A stretch of 64,000 nt of DNA, from positions 124,001 to 188,000 of the forward strand of contig NZ_AMBZ01000003.1 of the NCBI RefSeq assembly GCF_000293805.1, given 5' to 3'. Positions within the stretch are counted from its first letter, which is position 1. Every line of letters begins with the position of its first letter. The DNA is from Paenibacillus alvei DSM 29. GTDB taxonomy: Bacteria > Bacillota > Bacilli > Paenibacillales > Paenibacillaceae. The notes under the pieces were generated by a model. It searched no databases. It was given only the letters and a program-made list of their open reading frames with translations, and was not told the origin of the DNA. The position numbers were made by a program, and so were the translations under genes. Below are positions 58,801 to 64,000 of the stretch, in pieces.

Positions 58801-61800
58801 TCAGGCGCAGTGTGCCGGAACGAGAGAGCTATTCGACCATATTCTTGTGTTCGAGAATTACCCGATGCAAACCGCGCAGGCGGAAGCGTCAGCGGATGCA
58901 AGCGGACTGGAAATTACGGGGGTTCAGGCGGACGAACAAACGAATTACGACCTGAATGTGATGATTCAGCCGGGAGAAGAGCTGCACATTCATTTTGACT
59001 ACAACGGACAGGTGTACGAGCAAGGCACGATGGAGCGCTTGCAAGGTCACTGGATGCGGATGGTAGAGCAGATCGTGTCCACCCCGAACGTGGCGGTAGA
59101 AAAGCTGGAACTGCTGACGGCGGAAGAACGGGAAGAGCTGCTGGTGACATTTAACGATACGGCGGTGGAGCTGCCGGCGGAAGCAACGTTGCATACGCTG
59201 TTCGAACAGCAGGCTGCCCTGACGCCGGAGCAACCGGCGCTCGTAAGCGGAGAGGCCGTATGGACGTACGGCGAGCTGGAAGCGCAAGCCAACCGCATCG
59301 CCGGTTGGCTGCGTGCGCACGGGGTGAGAAGCGAAGACCGTGTCGGGGTGCTGCTCAGCCGTTCGCCGCAACTGATCGCCGGTCTGCTGGGCGTGCTGAA
59401 AGCTGGCGCGGCCTATGTGCCGCTGGACCCGGCGCTGCCGGCAGCGCGCATCAAGGGAATGATCCAGGATGCCGGTATCCAAATCTTGCTGAGCGAAGGG
59501 GCACAGATGGAAACGGTGGCAGACTGGGAAGAAACGCCGCTGCGACATGTCCTGTTCTTGGATAAGGAACGTTTGGCTGTTACGTGCTTGGATGAGGAAC
59601 GCTCTGCCGTTACGGAAATAGCCGCTGCGGCTGTTGAAGGGAAGAAGGAACACTTGGCCGCCACGGATGCCGAAGGGCAGAAGAACTGCTTCGCCATGGT
59701 GAAATTCTCCTCTGCGGAAGAACTGGAAACCTATTCGCCGGCATCGGGATCAACAGATGTACAATCGGATGTACCGACAACGCCGATAAAAAGCGCGTAT
59801 GTGATCTACACGTCGGGCACCACCGGCAAGCCAAAAGGCGTGGTGGTGGAGCACCGGAACGTCGTGAACTTTATCGCGGGGATGGTGCGCTCGCTGCCGT
59901 TTGCGCCATCTGCGTCGATCCTCTCGGTCACAACGGTATCCTTCGACATCTTCGTGACCGAGAGCTGGGTACCGCTCAGTTGCGGGATGCAGATCGTTCT
60001 CGCCAATGAAGCGGAGCTTCAGGACCCTGCGCTGCTGAGCGATTTGCTGGAAGAGCATCCGGTACAACTGATGCAGACAACGCCTTCGAGGCTGTCGATG
60101 ATGCTGAAGCAGGAGCACAGCGCCGAGCAGTTGCGCCGTATACCAGCCCTGTTGATCGGCGGCGAGCCGCTTTCCGCGGCGATGCTGAAGCAGCTTCGGG
60201 CGCAAACGAATGCGTCGCTGTACAATATGTACGGTCCGACGGAAACGACGGTATGGTCTACGTTTGAACATCTGAAGGAAAGCGAAGGAGAAAAAGTCAG
60301 CATCGGCCGTCCGCTGGCGAACACGCAGGCGTACGTGCTGAACGAAGCGCTGCAGTTGCAGCCGATCGGAGCCGTAGGCGAGCTGTGCCTCGGAGGCGCC
60401 GGGGTCGCCCGCGGATACTGGGCGCGCGAAGAGCTGACCAGGGAGAAGTTTGTCGATCATCCGTACCTCCCCGGGGAGCGTATCTACCGGACCGGTGATT
60501 TGGCCCGCTGGCTACCGGATGGCCGACTGGAGCATTTGGGACGGATCGACCATCAGGTGAAGATCCGCGGGTACCGGATCGAACCGGGCGAGATCGAAGC
60601 ACATCTGCTGCGAATCGACGGCGTCAAGGAAGCGGTCGTAACTGTTGCCGCTGGGGAAACGCAGGAACTGTGCGCCTATGTAACGGGCAGCGGTGAGCTC
60701 ACGGCGCAGGCAATGAGGAGCAAGTTGGCGGCGGGCCTTCCGTCATATATGATCCCCTCGCACTTCATTCGCTTGGAGAAGATGCCGCTCACGCCAAACG
60801 GGAAGCTGGACCGCAAGGCACTGCCAACGCCGGAAGGGGCGCTATGTACGGGAACGGAATATATAGCGCCGCGCACGACGACGGAAGCGAAGCTGGCGCA
60901 GCTATGGCAAGAGGTGCTGGGACTGGAGCGCGTAGGCATTCACGATAACTTCTTTGACATCGGGGGCCATTCGCTCCGAGCGATGACGCTCGTATCGCGC
61001 ATTCATCAGACGCTGGAGGCGGAGATTCCGTTAAGAGACGTGTTCCGTTGTCCGACAGTCGAAGAGCTGGCGCAGGCGATCTCCGGGTTGGAGCAGAAGG
61101 AGTACGCAGCCATTCCTCTCATCGAAGCAAGGGACTACTACCCGGTGTCATCGGCGCAGAAACGGATGTACATTTTGCAGCAGATCAACGGGGCAGAGCG
61201 TAGCTACAACATGCCGGGCATGCTAATACTTGAAGGAACGCTAAACCGCAATCGCTTCGAAGAGGCATTCCGCAGTCTCATCGCTCGTCATGAGACGCTG
61301 CGCACAGGCTTCGAGATGGTGCAAGGCGAGCCGATGCAACGCGTGTACGAGACGGTCGACTTTGAAGTAGCCTTTTCACAGGCTGGCTGGAATGAGGAAG
61401 AGACCATTATACGCGACTTCGTGCAGCCGTTCGACTTAAGCAAAGCGCCTCTGCTGCGGGTCGGTTTGATCGAATGGGCAGCGGATCGCCATTTGCTGAT
61501 GTTCGACATGCATCACATCGTTTCCGATGGCATATCCATGGATATTTTGGTTGAGGAGTTTGTCCGCTTGTACAGCGGTGAGGAACTGCCTTCGCTGCGC
61601 ATTCAGTACAAAGATTACGCGGTGTGGCAGCAATCTGAGGCCCAGAAAGAACAAATGAAACAGCATGGCTCCTATTGGATGAAAGCATTAGGCGGAGAAC
61701 TGCCTGTGCTGGAAATGCCAACAGATTATGTACGTCCTGCGATACAGAAATACGAGGGCAGCTCTCTGGAATTCAAGATCGACTCAAAGCAAAGGGATGC

Positions 61801-64000
61801 ATTGCACCAACTTGCCGCCCGAAACGGCGTGACGCTATATATGGTGTTGCTGGCCGTCTATAAAGCTTTTTTGCATAAATATTCGGGGCAGGAAGACATC
61901 ATCATTGGTGTGCCGATTGCGGGGAGAACCCACAGCGACTTGCAAGGTTTGATAGGTATGTTTGTCGGGACATTGGCCATCCGCAGCTATCCAGCGGGAG
62001 AGAAGCCGTTTCTGTCTTATTTGAAAGAAATCAAGGAAACGATGCTGAGCGCCTATGAACACCAGGACTACCCGTTCGAAGAACTGATTGAACAGGTGCA
62101 AGTCAATCGAGACTTGAGCCGCAACGCGATCTTTGACACGATGTTTGTTTTGCAAAATACAGAAAGCAAGCCGTTTGGACTCGATCAGCTCCAGATGAAG
62201 CCATATCATACCGAGCATAAGACAGCAAAATTTGATTTAACCTTGCAGGCGGTGGACGAAGAAGCCGGAATAGCTTTCCATTTGGAATACGCAACTTCAT
62301 TGTATAAGCTTGAAACCGTGCAGCGGTTTGCGAGACACTTTGTGCAGTTGATCGCCTCAGTGATCGAAAATCCGCAGGCGAGCCTTGCAACGCTGCAAAT
62401 CGTGGCGGATGAAGAACGGGTGCAACTGATCAGTTTGTTTAACGATACCCAATTACCGTATCCTCAAGAGCTTGCCATCCATCAACGGTTTGAGGAGCAG
62501 GCCGAACGAACGCCACATGCACCTGCCGTTTTATTCGGGGAGAAGCAATGTTCCTATGGAGAGTTGAACGAGAAAGCAAATCGTTTGGCGCGGACGTTGA
62601 GAAGAGCCGGGGTTGAAGCGGAACAGTTGGTAGCCATTGCGGCTGAACGTTCTATTGAGATGATTGTCGGTATACTGGCAATCCTGAAAGCGGGAGGAGC
62701 CTACGTGCCGATCGACTCTCACTATCCGGAGGAACGCATACGTTACATGATGCAGGATGCAAATGTTCGCGTACTGCTAATCCAGAGCCATTTACAACAA
62801 ACTGCCTTTGCTGCCGAAAAGGTTGTGCTTCTCGATGACGAGCTAGCTTACGACCAAGATGGTACCAATCTGAAGCCGCTCACAGGGCCGACTCATCTGG
62901 CGTACGTCAACTATACTTCGGGCTCTACAGGAACTCCCAAAGGAGTCTGCGTCACACAGCGCGGGGTTGTACGTCTTGTTGCCCAAGCAAATTACGTAGA
63001 CATCTGTGAAAGTGACGTCTTTCTGCAAGGGTCAACCATTTCCTTCGATGCTGCGACATTTGAGATTTGGGCCAGCTTGCTGAATGGAGCGTCTTTAGCG
63101 CTCATGCCTCCAACCGGCTTGTCGCTGGAAGATTGGACGCAAGCGATTCGGAAGTATCAAGTCACGATTGTATGGCTTACGGCAGGATTGTTTTCGGTTA
63201 TGGCTGAACATCAACTCGAAGGATTGGCAGGGGTCAAGCAATTGCTCGTGGGGGGCGATATTGTATCGAAACCGCATGTGAAAAAAGTTTTGGAACGCTA
63301 CCCGAACCTGCGATTAATCAACGGGTACGGCCCGACGGAAAACACAACGTTTACATGTTGCCATACGATCAGCTTGGAGGATATGGATCGATCTACCATT
63401 CCGATCGGTCGTCCAATCAGCAATACACAAGTGTATGTGCTGGATCGAGCAGGCATGCTGTTGCCTCTGGGTGTGGTGGGAGAGCTGTATGCGGCTGGAG
63501 ACGGCGTAGCTCGCGGTTATTTGAATCTGCCTGAACTGACAGCGGAGAGGTTTGTAGACAATCCGTTTACACCAGGTGGAAAAATGTACCGAACAGGCGA
63601 TCTCGCTCGCTGGTTGCCAGACGGTACCCTCGAATACGTGGGACGAACGGATCAACAGGTAAAAATTCGCGGGTACAGGATCGAAATTGGAGAAATCGAG
63701 GCGTTGCTTGGACAAATCGATGCTCTGCGCGAAGCCGTTGTGATCGCAAGGACTGCTGAAAACGGAGAACGGCAGCTATGTGCGTATGTTGTAGCCAATC
63801 GGAAACTGGCTGCAGGCGAACTGCGAGAACACTTAGCTCAGCGATTGCCAAATTATATGATTCCTGCGTACTTCGTGCAGATCGATCGGATACCGCTGAC
63901 GGCAAATGGTAAAATCGATCGAAAAGCGCTGCCGGCGCCGGAAGAAAACCTTCTGGCTGCGGCTGAATATGCAGCGCCCCGAACTCGCGTCGAAGCGCAG
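40679..64000 (+). CDS. Giant nonribosomal peptide synthetase, 3' end outside the window
   Basis: The frame from ATG 40679 is open to the last base: 7,774 codons without a stop. Six phosphopantetheine Ser codons (43730, 46853, 49967, 53144, 56267, 60971) fall in the same phase, as does the last A domain. The order is C-A-T x4, C-A-T-E, C-A-T, C-A. Beginning with a C domain that starts [18 protein letters not shown], as lipo-initiation domains do, implies that an acyl group is joined to the first residue. Predicted residues are Orn, aromatic?, Val/Ile, Pro, D-Val, Gly-like, Val. It is a cytosolic assembly line needing a phosphopantetheinyl transferase. No thioesterase, transporter or tailoring gene is inside the window. 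Confidence 0.95.
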   Translation, partial: MSMSEANLQQNEIVYYELTEAQRRIWYMELLNSHTTVATLNSLLTIKGTIQEDKIVEVLQSLALRHDALRMRLQQREGEEPLSYIVPFTPIDIDIVNLCDREPEAWKEEVEFLSCQPFPLFDSHLFKFTLFRTGESEARLFLSIHHIIADGYSLNLLGNEFVEGYHALLCNRELPQEAAPACTDLLRNEEEYLQSSRFQKDKAFWEGEFLTRPFITRLGTSENAIQTAGSLANYAQYEIPASACNDIRMFCESHHVSPFNLFVSALCLYMSRICGEEEVLLGTMYANRTSREQKSMVAMLVSTTPFRMRIDASWSFADFLKQVKNKQSELIRHQKYPFNRIVPDLRNRFGFTEALLPVFFNYHPMEWGTLPDDAPFQYETLPLGNGHQDNELTVHIREHIGTGEMAIQIDYLTDLFARQDIDCLFQRLLHVIREAMSNPLQSVGQLDILPPEEQKNILHTYSFGQRIEQRLDRSMHEIFETHAENMPDQIAVAEPGGLSLTYGQLNEQANRLARTLRSQGIGSGEPVAILGERSPLIVTAVLAVLKAGGAFVPLDNSLPAERLAYMVRDSEAKVLLTADDDLMTVPDGCRVVDLRLASSYDDDSTNLLHGCSPERLAYVIYTSGTTGRPKGVMIEHRSWISTAWSWHHEYRLGDMDVRLLQMASFSFDVFAGDLARAWLSGGQLVICSNETRLSLPRLHAVIVEQGITLLESTPALLVPLMDYIYENGLSTGHLRLLIMGSDRFAAKDYQRVYGRFGSIMRILNSYGVTEACIDASYYEAMDGSILPQEGSVPIGRPLPHANLYVLGQGGTLQPVGVPGELCIGGTGVARGYLNRPELTTERFTQDPFVTDGRMYRTGDRAYWLPDGNLQFLGRLDDQLSIRGYRVEPGEIESCMTQIASIREAVVAVMPDRQSQQVLCAYYTGERELETDELRGFLSSMLPDYMIPVAFMKLDQLPLTTNGKVDRRALPALDERISSKPYLLPVTDAEQRMAKLWQEVLDHEQIGLLDNFFELGGHSLKAMTLLTRIHEEFKIELGLRDIFQASVLKELTEVVGSAAKRNYESLESAPEQLYYPLSSAQKRLFMLQQLDVTGLSYNMPAAFLMEGTLDKVRLEAAFHALLARHEALRTSFAIVDGEPIQRVQQQVDFFIVEEEAEDGEADAPIRAFIQPFDLGAAPLLRAKVVHLGNQRHLLLFDMHHIISDGISVQILTKELAAAYAGETMEPLKLQYKDYAVWQQAYSHTEDYAKEEAYWLAQFAEEVPALRLPTDNPRPAVRSFIGGRVDAELGGELVTAVRELARKSNTTVYMVLLAAYSAFLSRIAGQEEIVVGTPVAGRQLAGLSGMLGMFVNTLALRMYPEGEKTFAAYLREVEQTALSAFEHEKYPFEELVQRMVQERDLSRNPLFDAMLVLQHGENEELKLENVNLTPYPLDYTAAKFDLTLTVTEREDSFLLSWEYDSSLFTQHTIVRWSDCFQELLLQAVHFQDVKLGAYDLVTAQDKKHLLERFAGREETYDPALSVLTLFEQQAALTPDLPAIIGEEGELSYRQLNEWAEQLGAELRRRGVGTNMIAAVMTHRSLEMAAGIIGVLKAGGAYLPIDPEFPADRIRFMLEDSRPQALLTFDKYKPLIAELRQDVSVLYFEDNPLQEEEVPVKEQGCSIGPKHSAYVIYTSGTTGRSKGVIIEHGSFANTIQWKKRHYQFGPSDRALMLNPFIFDSFVTHFFAPIVSGAAVVMLSDQNSKDAAAIREAIIHHQITHLQSPPSFYSAMLENMSREDWRSVRSAVVAGEAVGMPLIRRLKAMNPEMQLMNEYGPTENTVVTTAVELTEETAVSIGRPIPNTRVYIVNAQGRLSPFGVPGELCIAGLGLARGYANQPELTAAKFVSDPFVPGERMYRTGDWARWLPDGTLEYLGRIDHQVKIRGNRIELGDIEAHLLTLPGISEAVVTVINGSEGSASLCAYFVADRDYTAKELRQRLGFALPSYMIPSYFVPMLQMPLTVNGKLDRRALPYPEGSNLAESGSYLAPRSDAEQQMAELWQEVLDVRPIGVRDDFFERGGHSLKATVLVSRMQKELQADMTLRDLFQYSTVEALTEALASRSVKAIDTLEPAAPMDYYPLTSAQKRMYVLQQLEGIDVSYNMPAVLRMEGSLDPTRFESALQQIILRHDVLRTSFTFIDNQPMQKVHEHVQASVVYRAAEEQQLDARIAEFVRPFDLEQAPLLRVEVLSAGEQLHYLLLDMHHIISDGVSISIFVEEFAKLYASHQLDPLRLQYKDYAVWQQQYAHSAAYQKNEDYWLQHLGGELPVLHIPTDYSRPMLRSFAGERVDFHLDKALSESVQRLALNEGATVYMVLLAAYSMFLSRLCSQNEIIIGSPVAGRPHADLSSMMGMFVNTLPLRTFPSGQKKFLHFIQEIKQTTMDALEHGDYPLEDLVDQIVRERDMGRNPLFDAVFVLQNTDSLPIVLPELSVDTYSFADTTAKFDLTLQVNEHPDGYRCSMEFSTALFARETVERWCRYFTVMLHDVITDPDTLLAEARMLNQEEQIEQLMTYSGLPVSPMPNVSITDRFAEVVRNYPERLAVVCGERHLTYEALQHQSGILAGKLLREGLPLHAAVGILADRSIEFIVAVMGVLKAGGAYVPLDPEAPENRHLYILDDCGAEFLLVAGNLGPPESYEGAVIKLNADWLLHEDPVAEVQSRTVGADDPAYIMYTSGTTGRPKGVLVTHGNVVNLVTGGGYVPFHEGHRFAQTGSVSFDAATFEMFGAILHGGQLYPVEKEVLLNASRLGQFIATNGITVMFLTTSLFHHLADADGELFTGIQHLIMGGEVLLPKHVRAVQQACPSIKIWNGYGPTENTTFSTVFTVSETDGMTSIPIGRPIGGTTAYVLGDGGQVLPIGVPGELHLGGAGVAKGYWNQPELTREKFKPDPFNEGKTMYATGDLARWLPDGNLEYMGRIDQQVKIRGYRIEPGEIEARLLLNADIRQASVVIRKDKPGHAVLCAYYVSDSALDLSALRHEMSLALPAYMVPEHYIRLADLPLTKNGKLDRSALPVPAYETAAVAPYMAPRTRTEAQLAAIWEDVLQISQVGVSSNFFELGGHSLKAMTLASRIHQALHVQISIRDIFRFATIEALATLVERQSKDLFKGLQPAEPCDYYPLSSAQRRLFVLQQLEGAELSYNMPAALLFHGRVDFTRLEQAFRELLARHEVLRTGFERVDGEPVQRINAEVAFDLPYREAGDRRAEDLIREFIRPFDLSQAPLLRVQLTKLTDTQHLLLFDMHHIISDGTSMSILIEEVTRLYAGDRLEPVSLHYKDYAVWLAANRHSNTYVQQKEYWLQQLGGELPVLQLPSDFARPSIQSFAGSRLDFTIDAELTASIKQLAQDTGTTLFMVLLAAYSMFLGKLAGQDEIIVGTPIAGRPHADLSGMLGMFVNTLAIRSMPSADKTFRSYLEEMKQLALTAFEHAEYPFEELVEHVVRHRDVSRNPIFDAMFVLQNMNRSELQMADVEITPYELENPTSKFDLSLFIHEAGEELHGSLEYATALFEADTISRWKDHFITLLRHTAADPDVTLGKASLLNEQDRMTLQGWMDGPVQKMPDASVHQLFRKQAKATPEAVAVVCADTRLTYEELDRLSDRLAGALRLEQIGSGRIVGLMAGRSAHMMIGLLGILKAGAAFLPVDPSYPAERIAYMLDDSKVACLLSDAPSASTREGLGYSGKTLIIEELLAASEQSAWSRDSSNSSNNSNSPDSSYEPDNESSRLLYVIYTSGTTGKPKGVMLEHGNLVNLIMHQYECTSIPFDKQVLQYASYSFDVSYQEIFSTLLAGGTLHVVEEDMRQNPTALFRYVEERGIPTLLLPSSFVKFVWNDPAYEASWSTCVQHLITAGEALIVGPELQRYLQEQGVTLHNHYGPSETHVATTYTIRPQEPMTALPPIGKPISNSSVYILDAFGQLQPIGVAGELYIGGACVGRGYLHQPGWTQEKFLANPWLEGKRMYRTGDQARWLADGNLEYLGRIDHQVKIRGYRIEPGEIETRLLALEGIREAAVVALPDERGGHELCAYVAGEREFTFAELREALRLNLPDYMIPAYVVQLEELPLTNNGKIDRKALPAPEESLRTGTEYAAPRTATEAKLAQLWQEVLGLERVGIRDNFFDIGGHSLRAMTLVSRIHQTLESEVPLRQLFLSPTIEGLAAALEATKGGTFEALVPAPMQAAYPLSSAQKRLYVLQQLEGAELSYNMPAALRLTGTLDRQRLEAALQGLIARHESLRTAFAAKDGEPMQRIIEAPGFTVAYEEARGADVQASIRSFLRPFDLGVAPLLRTTVVRLDETDHVLLFDMHHIISDGTSMNILVQELTKLYAGEELAPLRLQYKDYALWQQGYRQSAAYRKMESYWLSQFAGELPVLSLPTDAPRPAVRSFEGDRVDFELDSVLAEAVREMARENGATVYMVLLAAYSALLGRLSGQEELIVGTSIAGRSHADLQGMLGMFVNTLALRMNPSGEKPFSAYLQEVKQTALGALEHGDYPFEELVEQVVKQRDMSRNPLFDAMLVLQNTEQADLELAGLQWTPYPMESGAAKFDLTLSVSEHEQGMRCTLEYASKLFERTTIERWAGHFTELLRQAVRHPQAMLGSIEVLTADEREELLVTFNDTAVELPAEASVHALFERQAARTPDAVAVVFEDRLLTYRELNERANRLARRLQARGVQREQLVGIMAERSLEMIVGILAILKAGGAYVPIDPEYPQERISYMLEDSGAQVLLIQKQLKEKASFAGIKVELEEEPLSGTEEYLESSANLAVAALADDLAYIIYTSGSTGTPKGVCVTHRGVVRLVSSSNYVDISEQDVFLQGSTISFDAATFEIWGSLLNGAALAILPPGKLSLTDWVQAIQQHHVSILWLTAGLFHVMVEEQLEGLYGVKQLLVGGDVVSRPHAKKVLERFSEIRLINGYGPTENTTFTCCHEIRMSDVERASIPIGRPISNTQVYVLGRAQEILPIGVIGELYTGGSGLAREYLNNPELTAAKFVEHPFAAGERLYRTGDLARWLPDGTIEYAGRMDDQVKIRGYRIELGEIEAQLLRVTDVQEAVIIAREDETGRKTLCAYIKATRDLEADELRNPLAQKLPGYMIPSYFVQLAQMPLTPNGKVDRKALPAPEAGMSAGTEYVAPRTGEEKALVSVWQSVLGVEKIGILDHFFELGGDSIKAIQVASRLLQAGYKVEMKDLFRYPVVAELSSQMTAVTRRAEQEEVYGPVPLTPIQRWFVQHDPVDLHHFNHAVMLHREDRFDIGALRLTMQRIAKHHDALRIIVTQTEDGYAAWNRSVEDGESYRLDVFDFRGEETWSQRVETEAGKLQASFSLAAGPLLKLGLFQCPDGDHLLIAIHHWVVDGVSWRILFEDIASAYEQAAQGQDIRLPLKTDSFQTWSQQLGAYAASPALEMQRAYWQSVVEKDLVPLPKDDEQGASTLAASRSLTVEWSQAQTQQLLKEAHRAYGTEVNDLLLTALAMAVQAWSGLERVAVLLEGHGREPIAADVDVSRTVGWFTSAYPVVLEIEPEMSLPQRIKRVKETLRAIPHKGIGYGLLRYMSVPNETEWACDPDISFNYLGQFDQDLEHSALRISPLSTGEAISGRRQRAAALECNGMIAEGALRLHISYSAEQYRQATMERFAHELQISLQELLTHCVAQERTELTPSDLLQPGITQEELDALMQRSEELGEIEDVYALTPMQQGMLFHSRLDPQAGAYVNQIHLTLQGELQPAAFEQSWQTVVQRHAVLRTSIDNQWRSEPLQVVYRKRPFIITYRDLTMHDAGEQAACIAQWKSEDRKQGFAVASESLMRVAVLRTGEQTHEVIWSFHHLLMDGWCLPLVMEEVLGIYNALRAGEEPPLRSVRAYRDYIRWLSEQDANSARSYWKEQLEGSEALSALPKRQRQAQGYEAKRVSWSVPQEQSKAIALAATAHGITVSTLLQTAWGLVLHAYSGSRDAVFGGVVSGRPADLPGVEGMIGLFINTLPVRVTCEGRETVANLLRRMQAQALAAQGYAYYPLHEIQAQCAGTRELFDHILVFENYPMQTAQAEASADASGLEITGVQADEQTNYDLNVMIQPGEELHIHFDYNGQVYEQGTMERLQGHWMRMVEQIVSTPNVAVEKLELLTAEEREELLVTFNDTAVELPAEATLHTLFEQQAALTPEQPALVSGEAVWTYGELEAQANRIAGWLRAHGVRSEDRVGVLLSRSPQLIAGLLGVLKAGAAYVPLDPALPAARIKGMIQDAGIQILLSEGAQMETVADWEETPLRHVLFLDKERLAVTCLDEERSAVTEIAAAAVEGKKEHLAATDAEGQKNCFAMVKFSSAEELETYSPASGSTDVQSDVPTTPIKSAYVIYTSGTTGKPKGVVVEHRNVVNFIAGMVRSLPFAPSASILSVTTVSFDIFVTESWVPLSCGMQIVLANEAELQDPALLSDLLEEHPVQLMQTTPSRLSMMLKQEHSAEQLRRIPALLIGGEPLSAAMLKQLRAQTNASLYNMYGPTETTVWSTFEHLKESEGEKVSIGRPLANTQAYVLNEALQLQPIGAVGELCLGGAGVARGYWAREELTREKFVDHPYLPGERIYRTGDLARWLPDGRLEHLGRIDHQVKIRGYRIEPGEIEAHLLRIDGVKEAVVTVAAGETQELCAYVTGSGELTAQAMRSKLAAGLPSYMIPSHFIRLEKMPLTPNGKLDRKALPTPEGALCTGTEYIAPRTTTEAKLAQLWQEVLGLERVGIHDNFFDIGGHSLRAMTLVSRIHQTLEAEIPLRDVFRCPTVEELAQAISGLEQKEYAAIPLIEARDYYPVSSAQKRMYILQQINGAERSYNMPGMLILEGTLNRNRFEEAFRSLIARHETLRTGFEMVQGEPMQRVYETVDFEVAFSQAGWNEEETIIRDFVQPFDLSKAPLLRVGLIEWAADRHLLMFDMHHIVSDGISMDILVEEFVRLYSGEELPSLRIQYKDYAVWQQSEAQKEQMKQHGSYWMKALGGELPVLEMPTDYVRPAIQKYEGSSLEFKIDSKQRDALHQLAARNGVTLYMVLLAVYKAFLHKYSGQEDIIIGVPIAGRTHSDLQGLIGMFVGTLAIRSYPAGEKPFLSYLKEIKETMLSAYEHQDYPFEELIEQVQVNRDLSRNAIFDTMFVLQNTESKPFGLDQLQMKPYHTEHKTAKFDLTLQAVDEEAGIAFHLEYATSLYKLETVQRFARHFVQLIASVIENPQASLATLQIVADEERVQLISLFNDTQLPYPQELAIHQRFEEQAERTPHAPAVLFGEKQCSYGELNEKANRLARTLRRAGVEAEQLVAIAAERSIEMIVGILAILKAGGAYVPIDSHYPEERIRYMMQDANVRVLLIQSHLQQTAFAAEKVVLLDDELAYDQDGTNLKPLTGPTHLAYVNYTSGSTGTPKGVCVTQRGVVRLVAQANYVDICESDVFLQGSTISFDAATFEIWASLLNGASLALMPPTGLSLEDWTQAIRKYQVTIVWLTAGLFSVMAEHQLEGLAGVKQLLVGGDIVSKPHVKKVLERYPNLRLINGYGPTENTTFTCCHTISLEDMDRSTIPIGRPISNTQVYVLDRAGMLLPLGVVGELYAAGDGVARGYLNLPELTAERFVDNPFTPGGKMYRTGDLARWLPDGTLEYVGRTDQQVKIRGYRIEIGEIEALLGQIDALREAVVIARTAENGERQLCAYVVANRKLAAGELREHLAQRLPNYMIPAYFVQIDRIPLTANGKIDRKALPAPEENLLAAAEYAAPRTRVEAQ
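43870..46990 (+). other. NRPS module 2 (C-A-T), unresolved aromatic-like
   Basis: The C domain (about residues 1071-1500) has DMHHIISDG. The A domain (about 1520-2010) has a slightly altered [11 protein letters not shown] Ser is at 2059 (RGGHSLKA). The pocket read from [24 protein letters not shown] and [11 protein letters not shown] is D-S-T-Q-V-A-E-V-V. It shares D, T, A, E, V with Tyr codes and D, S, A, E, V with His codes but matches none exactly. Confidence 0.8.
47000..50100 (+). other. NRPS module 3 (C-A-T), predicted Val/Ile
   Basis: C domain with [10 protein letters not shown] domain with [12 protein letters not shown] Ser at residue 3097. The pocket from [24 protein letters not shown] and [11 protein letters not shown] is D-A-F-F-I-G-G-T-F, a branched aliphatic code (Val or Ile). 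Confidence 0.85.
51880..51906 (+). repeat. Three 9-bp tandem units in A domain 4
   Basis: TAGCTCTAA, TAGCTCTAA and TAACTCTAA in tandem. They encode SSN, SSN, NSN in a surface linker between the A2 and A3 motifs of module 4. Confidence 0.85.
53024..53191 (+). repeat. T-domain copy 1 of a near-identical 168-bp intragenic repeat
   Basis: By eye about eight differences over 168 bases from 60851..61018, covering the T domain of modules 4 and 6. Confidence 0.85.
53280..57790 (+). other. NRPS module 5 (C-A-T-E), predicted D-valine
   Basis: C domain with [10 protein letters not shown] domain with [11 protein letters not shown], and T Ser at residue 5197 in LGGDSIKA, the form typical before an epimerase. 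The E domain (about 56400-57780) has [25 protein letters not shown] and [11 protein letters not shown]. The pocket from [23 protein letters not shown] and [11 protein letters not shown] is D-A-F-W-L-G-G-T-F, a valine code. The only epimerase in the window is here. Confidence 0.88.
57800..61100 (+). other. NRPS module 6 (C-A-T), Gly-like with altered code
   Basis: The C domain begins [17 protein letters not shown] and has [12 protein letters not shown], the style of D-accepting (DCL) domains, as expected after an E domain. In the A domain the pocket from [23 protein letters not shown] and [11 protein letters not shown] is D-I-T-Q-L-G-M-V-W, close to glycine codes (D-I-L-Q-L-G-M/L-I/V-W) except T for L. 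About 75 extra residues lie before its A3 motif. T Ser is at residue 6765. Confidence 0.82.
60851..61018 (+). repeat. T-domain copy 2 of a near-identical 168-bp intragenic repeat
   Basis: Partner of 53024..53191. It begins GGAACGGAATATATAGCG and ends with the CAGACGCTGGAG segment. Confidence 0.85.
61110..64000 (+). other. NRPS module 7 (C-A, T beyond the window), predicted valine
   Basis: The C domain has DMHHIVSDG. The A domain has [11 protein letters not shown] and [10 protein letters not shown]; the window ends right after A10, before the T domain. The pocket is D-A-F-W-L-G-G-T-F, the same as module 5, and much of the A domain matches A5 closely ([38 protein letters not shown]). What follows cannot be seen. 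Confidence 0.85.

Noticed and set aside
40679-64000. Many plus- and minus-strand frames of 60-250 codons across the NRPS
   Set aside because: All lie in other phases of one continuous, motif-verified NRPS frame and reflect its high GC and repetition.

Overview
The window looks like a chromosomal segment of a low-to-mid GC, spore-forming Firmicute, most likely a Paenibacillus. Support comes from Bacillus-type gene families (cwlD, yqzE-like, yqhG/yqhH, yhaO/yhaN, ykvI-like), strong AGGAGG-type ribosome binding sites, frequent GTG/TTG starts, sigma-A promoters, and a very large nonribosomal peptide synthetase (NRPS). The genus is inferred from gene content and style; no rRNA or marker search was possible.

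Layout. 1-2.2 kb: small unknown genes and a CorC/HlyC-type CBS membrane protein. 2.3-5.6 kb (minus): a tripartite MacAB/YknXYZ-like export operon (ATPase, permease, membrane fusion protein). 5.9-9.1 kb: an RsuA-type pseudouridine synthase, a Cof-type HAD phosphatase and an RsmF-like rRNA m5C methyltransferase. 9.4-11.1 kb: a two-gene ABC-2 exporter. 11.2-20.3 kb: membrane diguanylate cyclase, GT4 glycosyltransferase coupled to yhaO-yhaN (SbcD/SbcC-like), YkvI-like membrane protein, DedA protein. 20.3-22.5 kb: lipoprotein, two small unknown proteins, and two tandem tRNA-Leu(CAG) genes, each with its own promoter and terminator. 22.6-31 kb is more accessory in character: an EamA transporter behind a near-perfect Fur box, a frameshifted amidase, a tandem-repeat propeller lectin with a decayed last blade, an unrecognised 341-residue protein, small unknown genes, and a frameshifted cwlD. 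31-38.9 kb: a membrane-anchored unknown protein, yqhG, yqhH, and a class II (B12-dependent) ribonucleotide reductase with two large Asn/Gln/Ser-rich inserts. 38.9-40.7 kb: a roughly 1.8-kb non-coding, AT-rich stretch with a group II intron 3' relic and a series of hairpins or terminators.

From 40,679 to the right edge a single uninterrupted reading frame of 7,774 codons encodes an NRPS that runs out of the window. Seven modules are visible: C-A-T, C-A-T, C-A-T, C-A-T, C-A-T-E, C-A-T, C-A-(T). Specificity residues read by eye predict: Orn, unresolved aromatic (Tyr/His-like), Val/Ile, Pro, D-Val, Gly-like, Val. The protein begins with a condensation domain, so the product is probably N-acylated (a lipopeptide) or started from another acyl donor. 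I could not match this order to a product I know, and the cluster continues past the window, so the assignment is partial.

Several genes carry single-base indels, three of them in or beside homopolymer runs (rsuA start, amidase, cwlD) and one outside (lectin). They may be real pseudogenes or phase-variable sites, but sequencing or assembly error must be excluded first.
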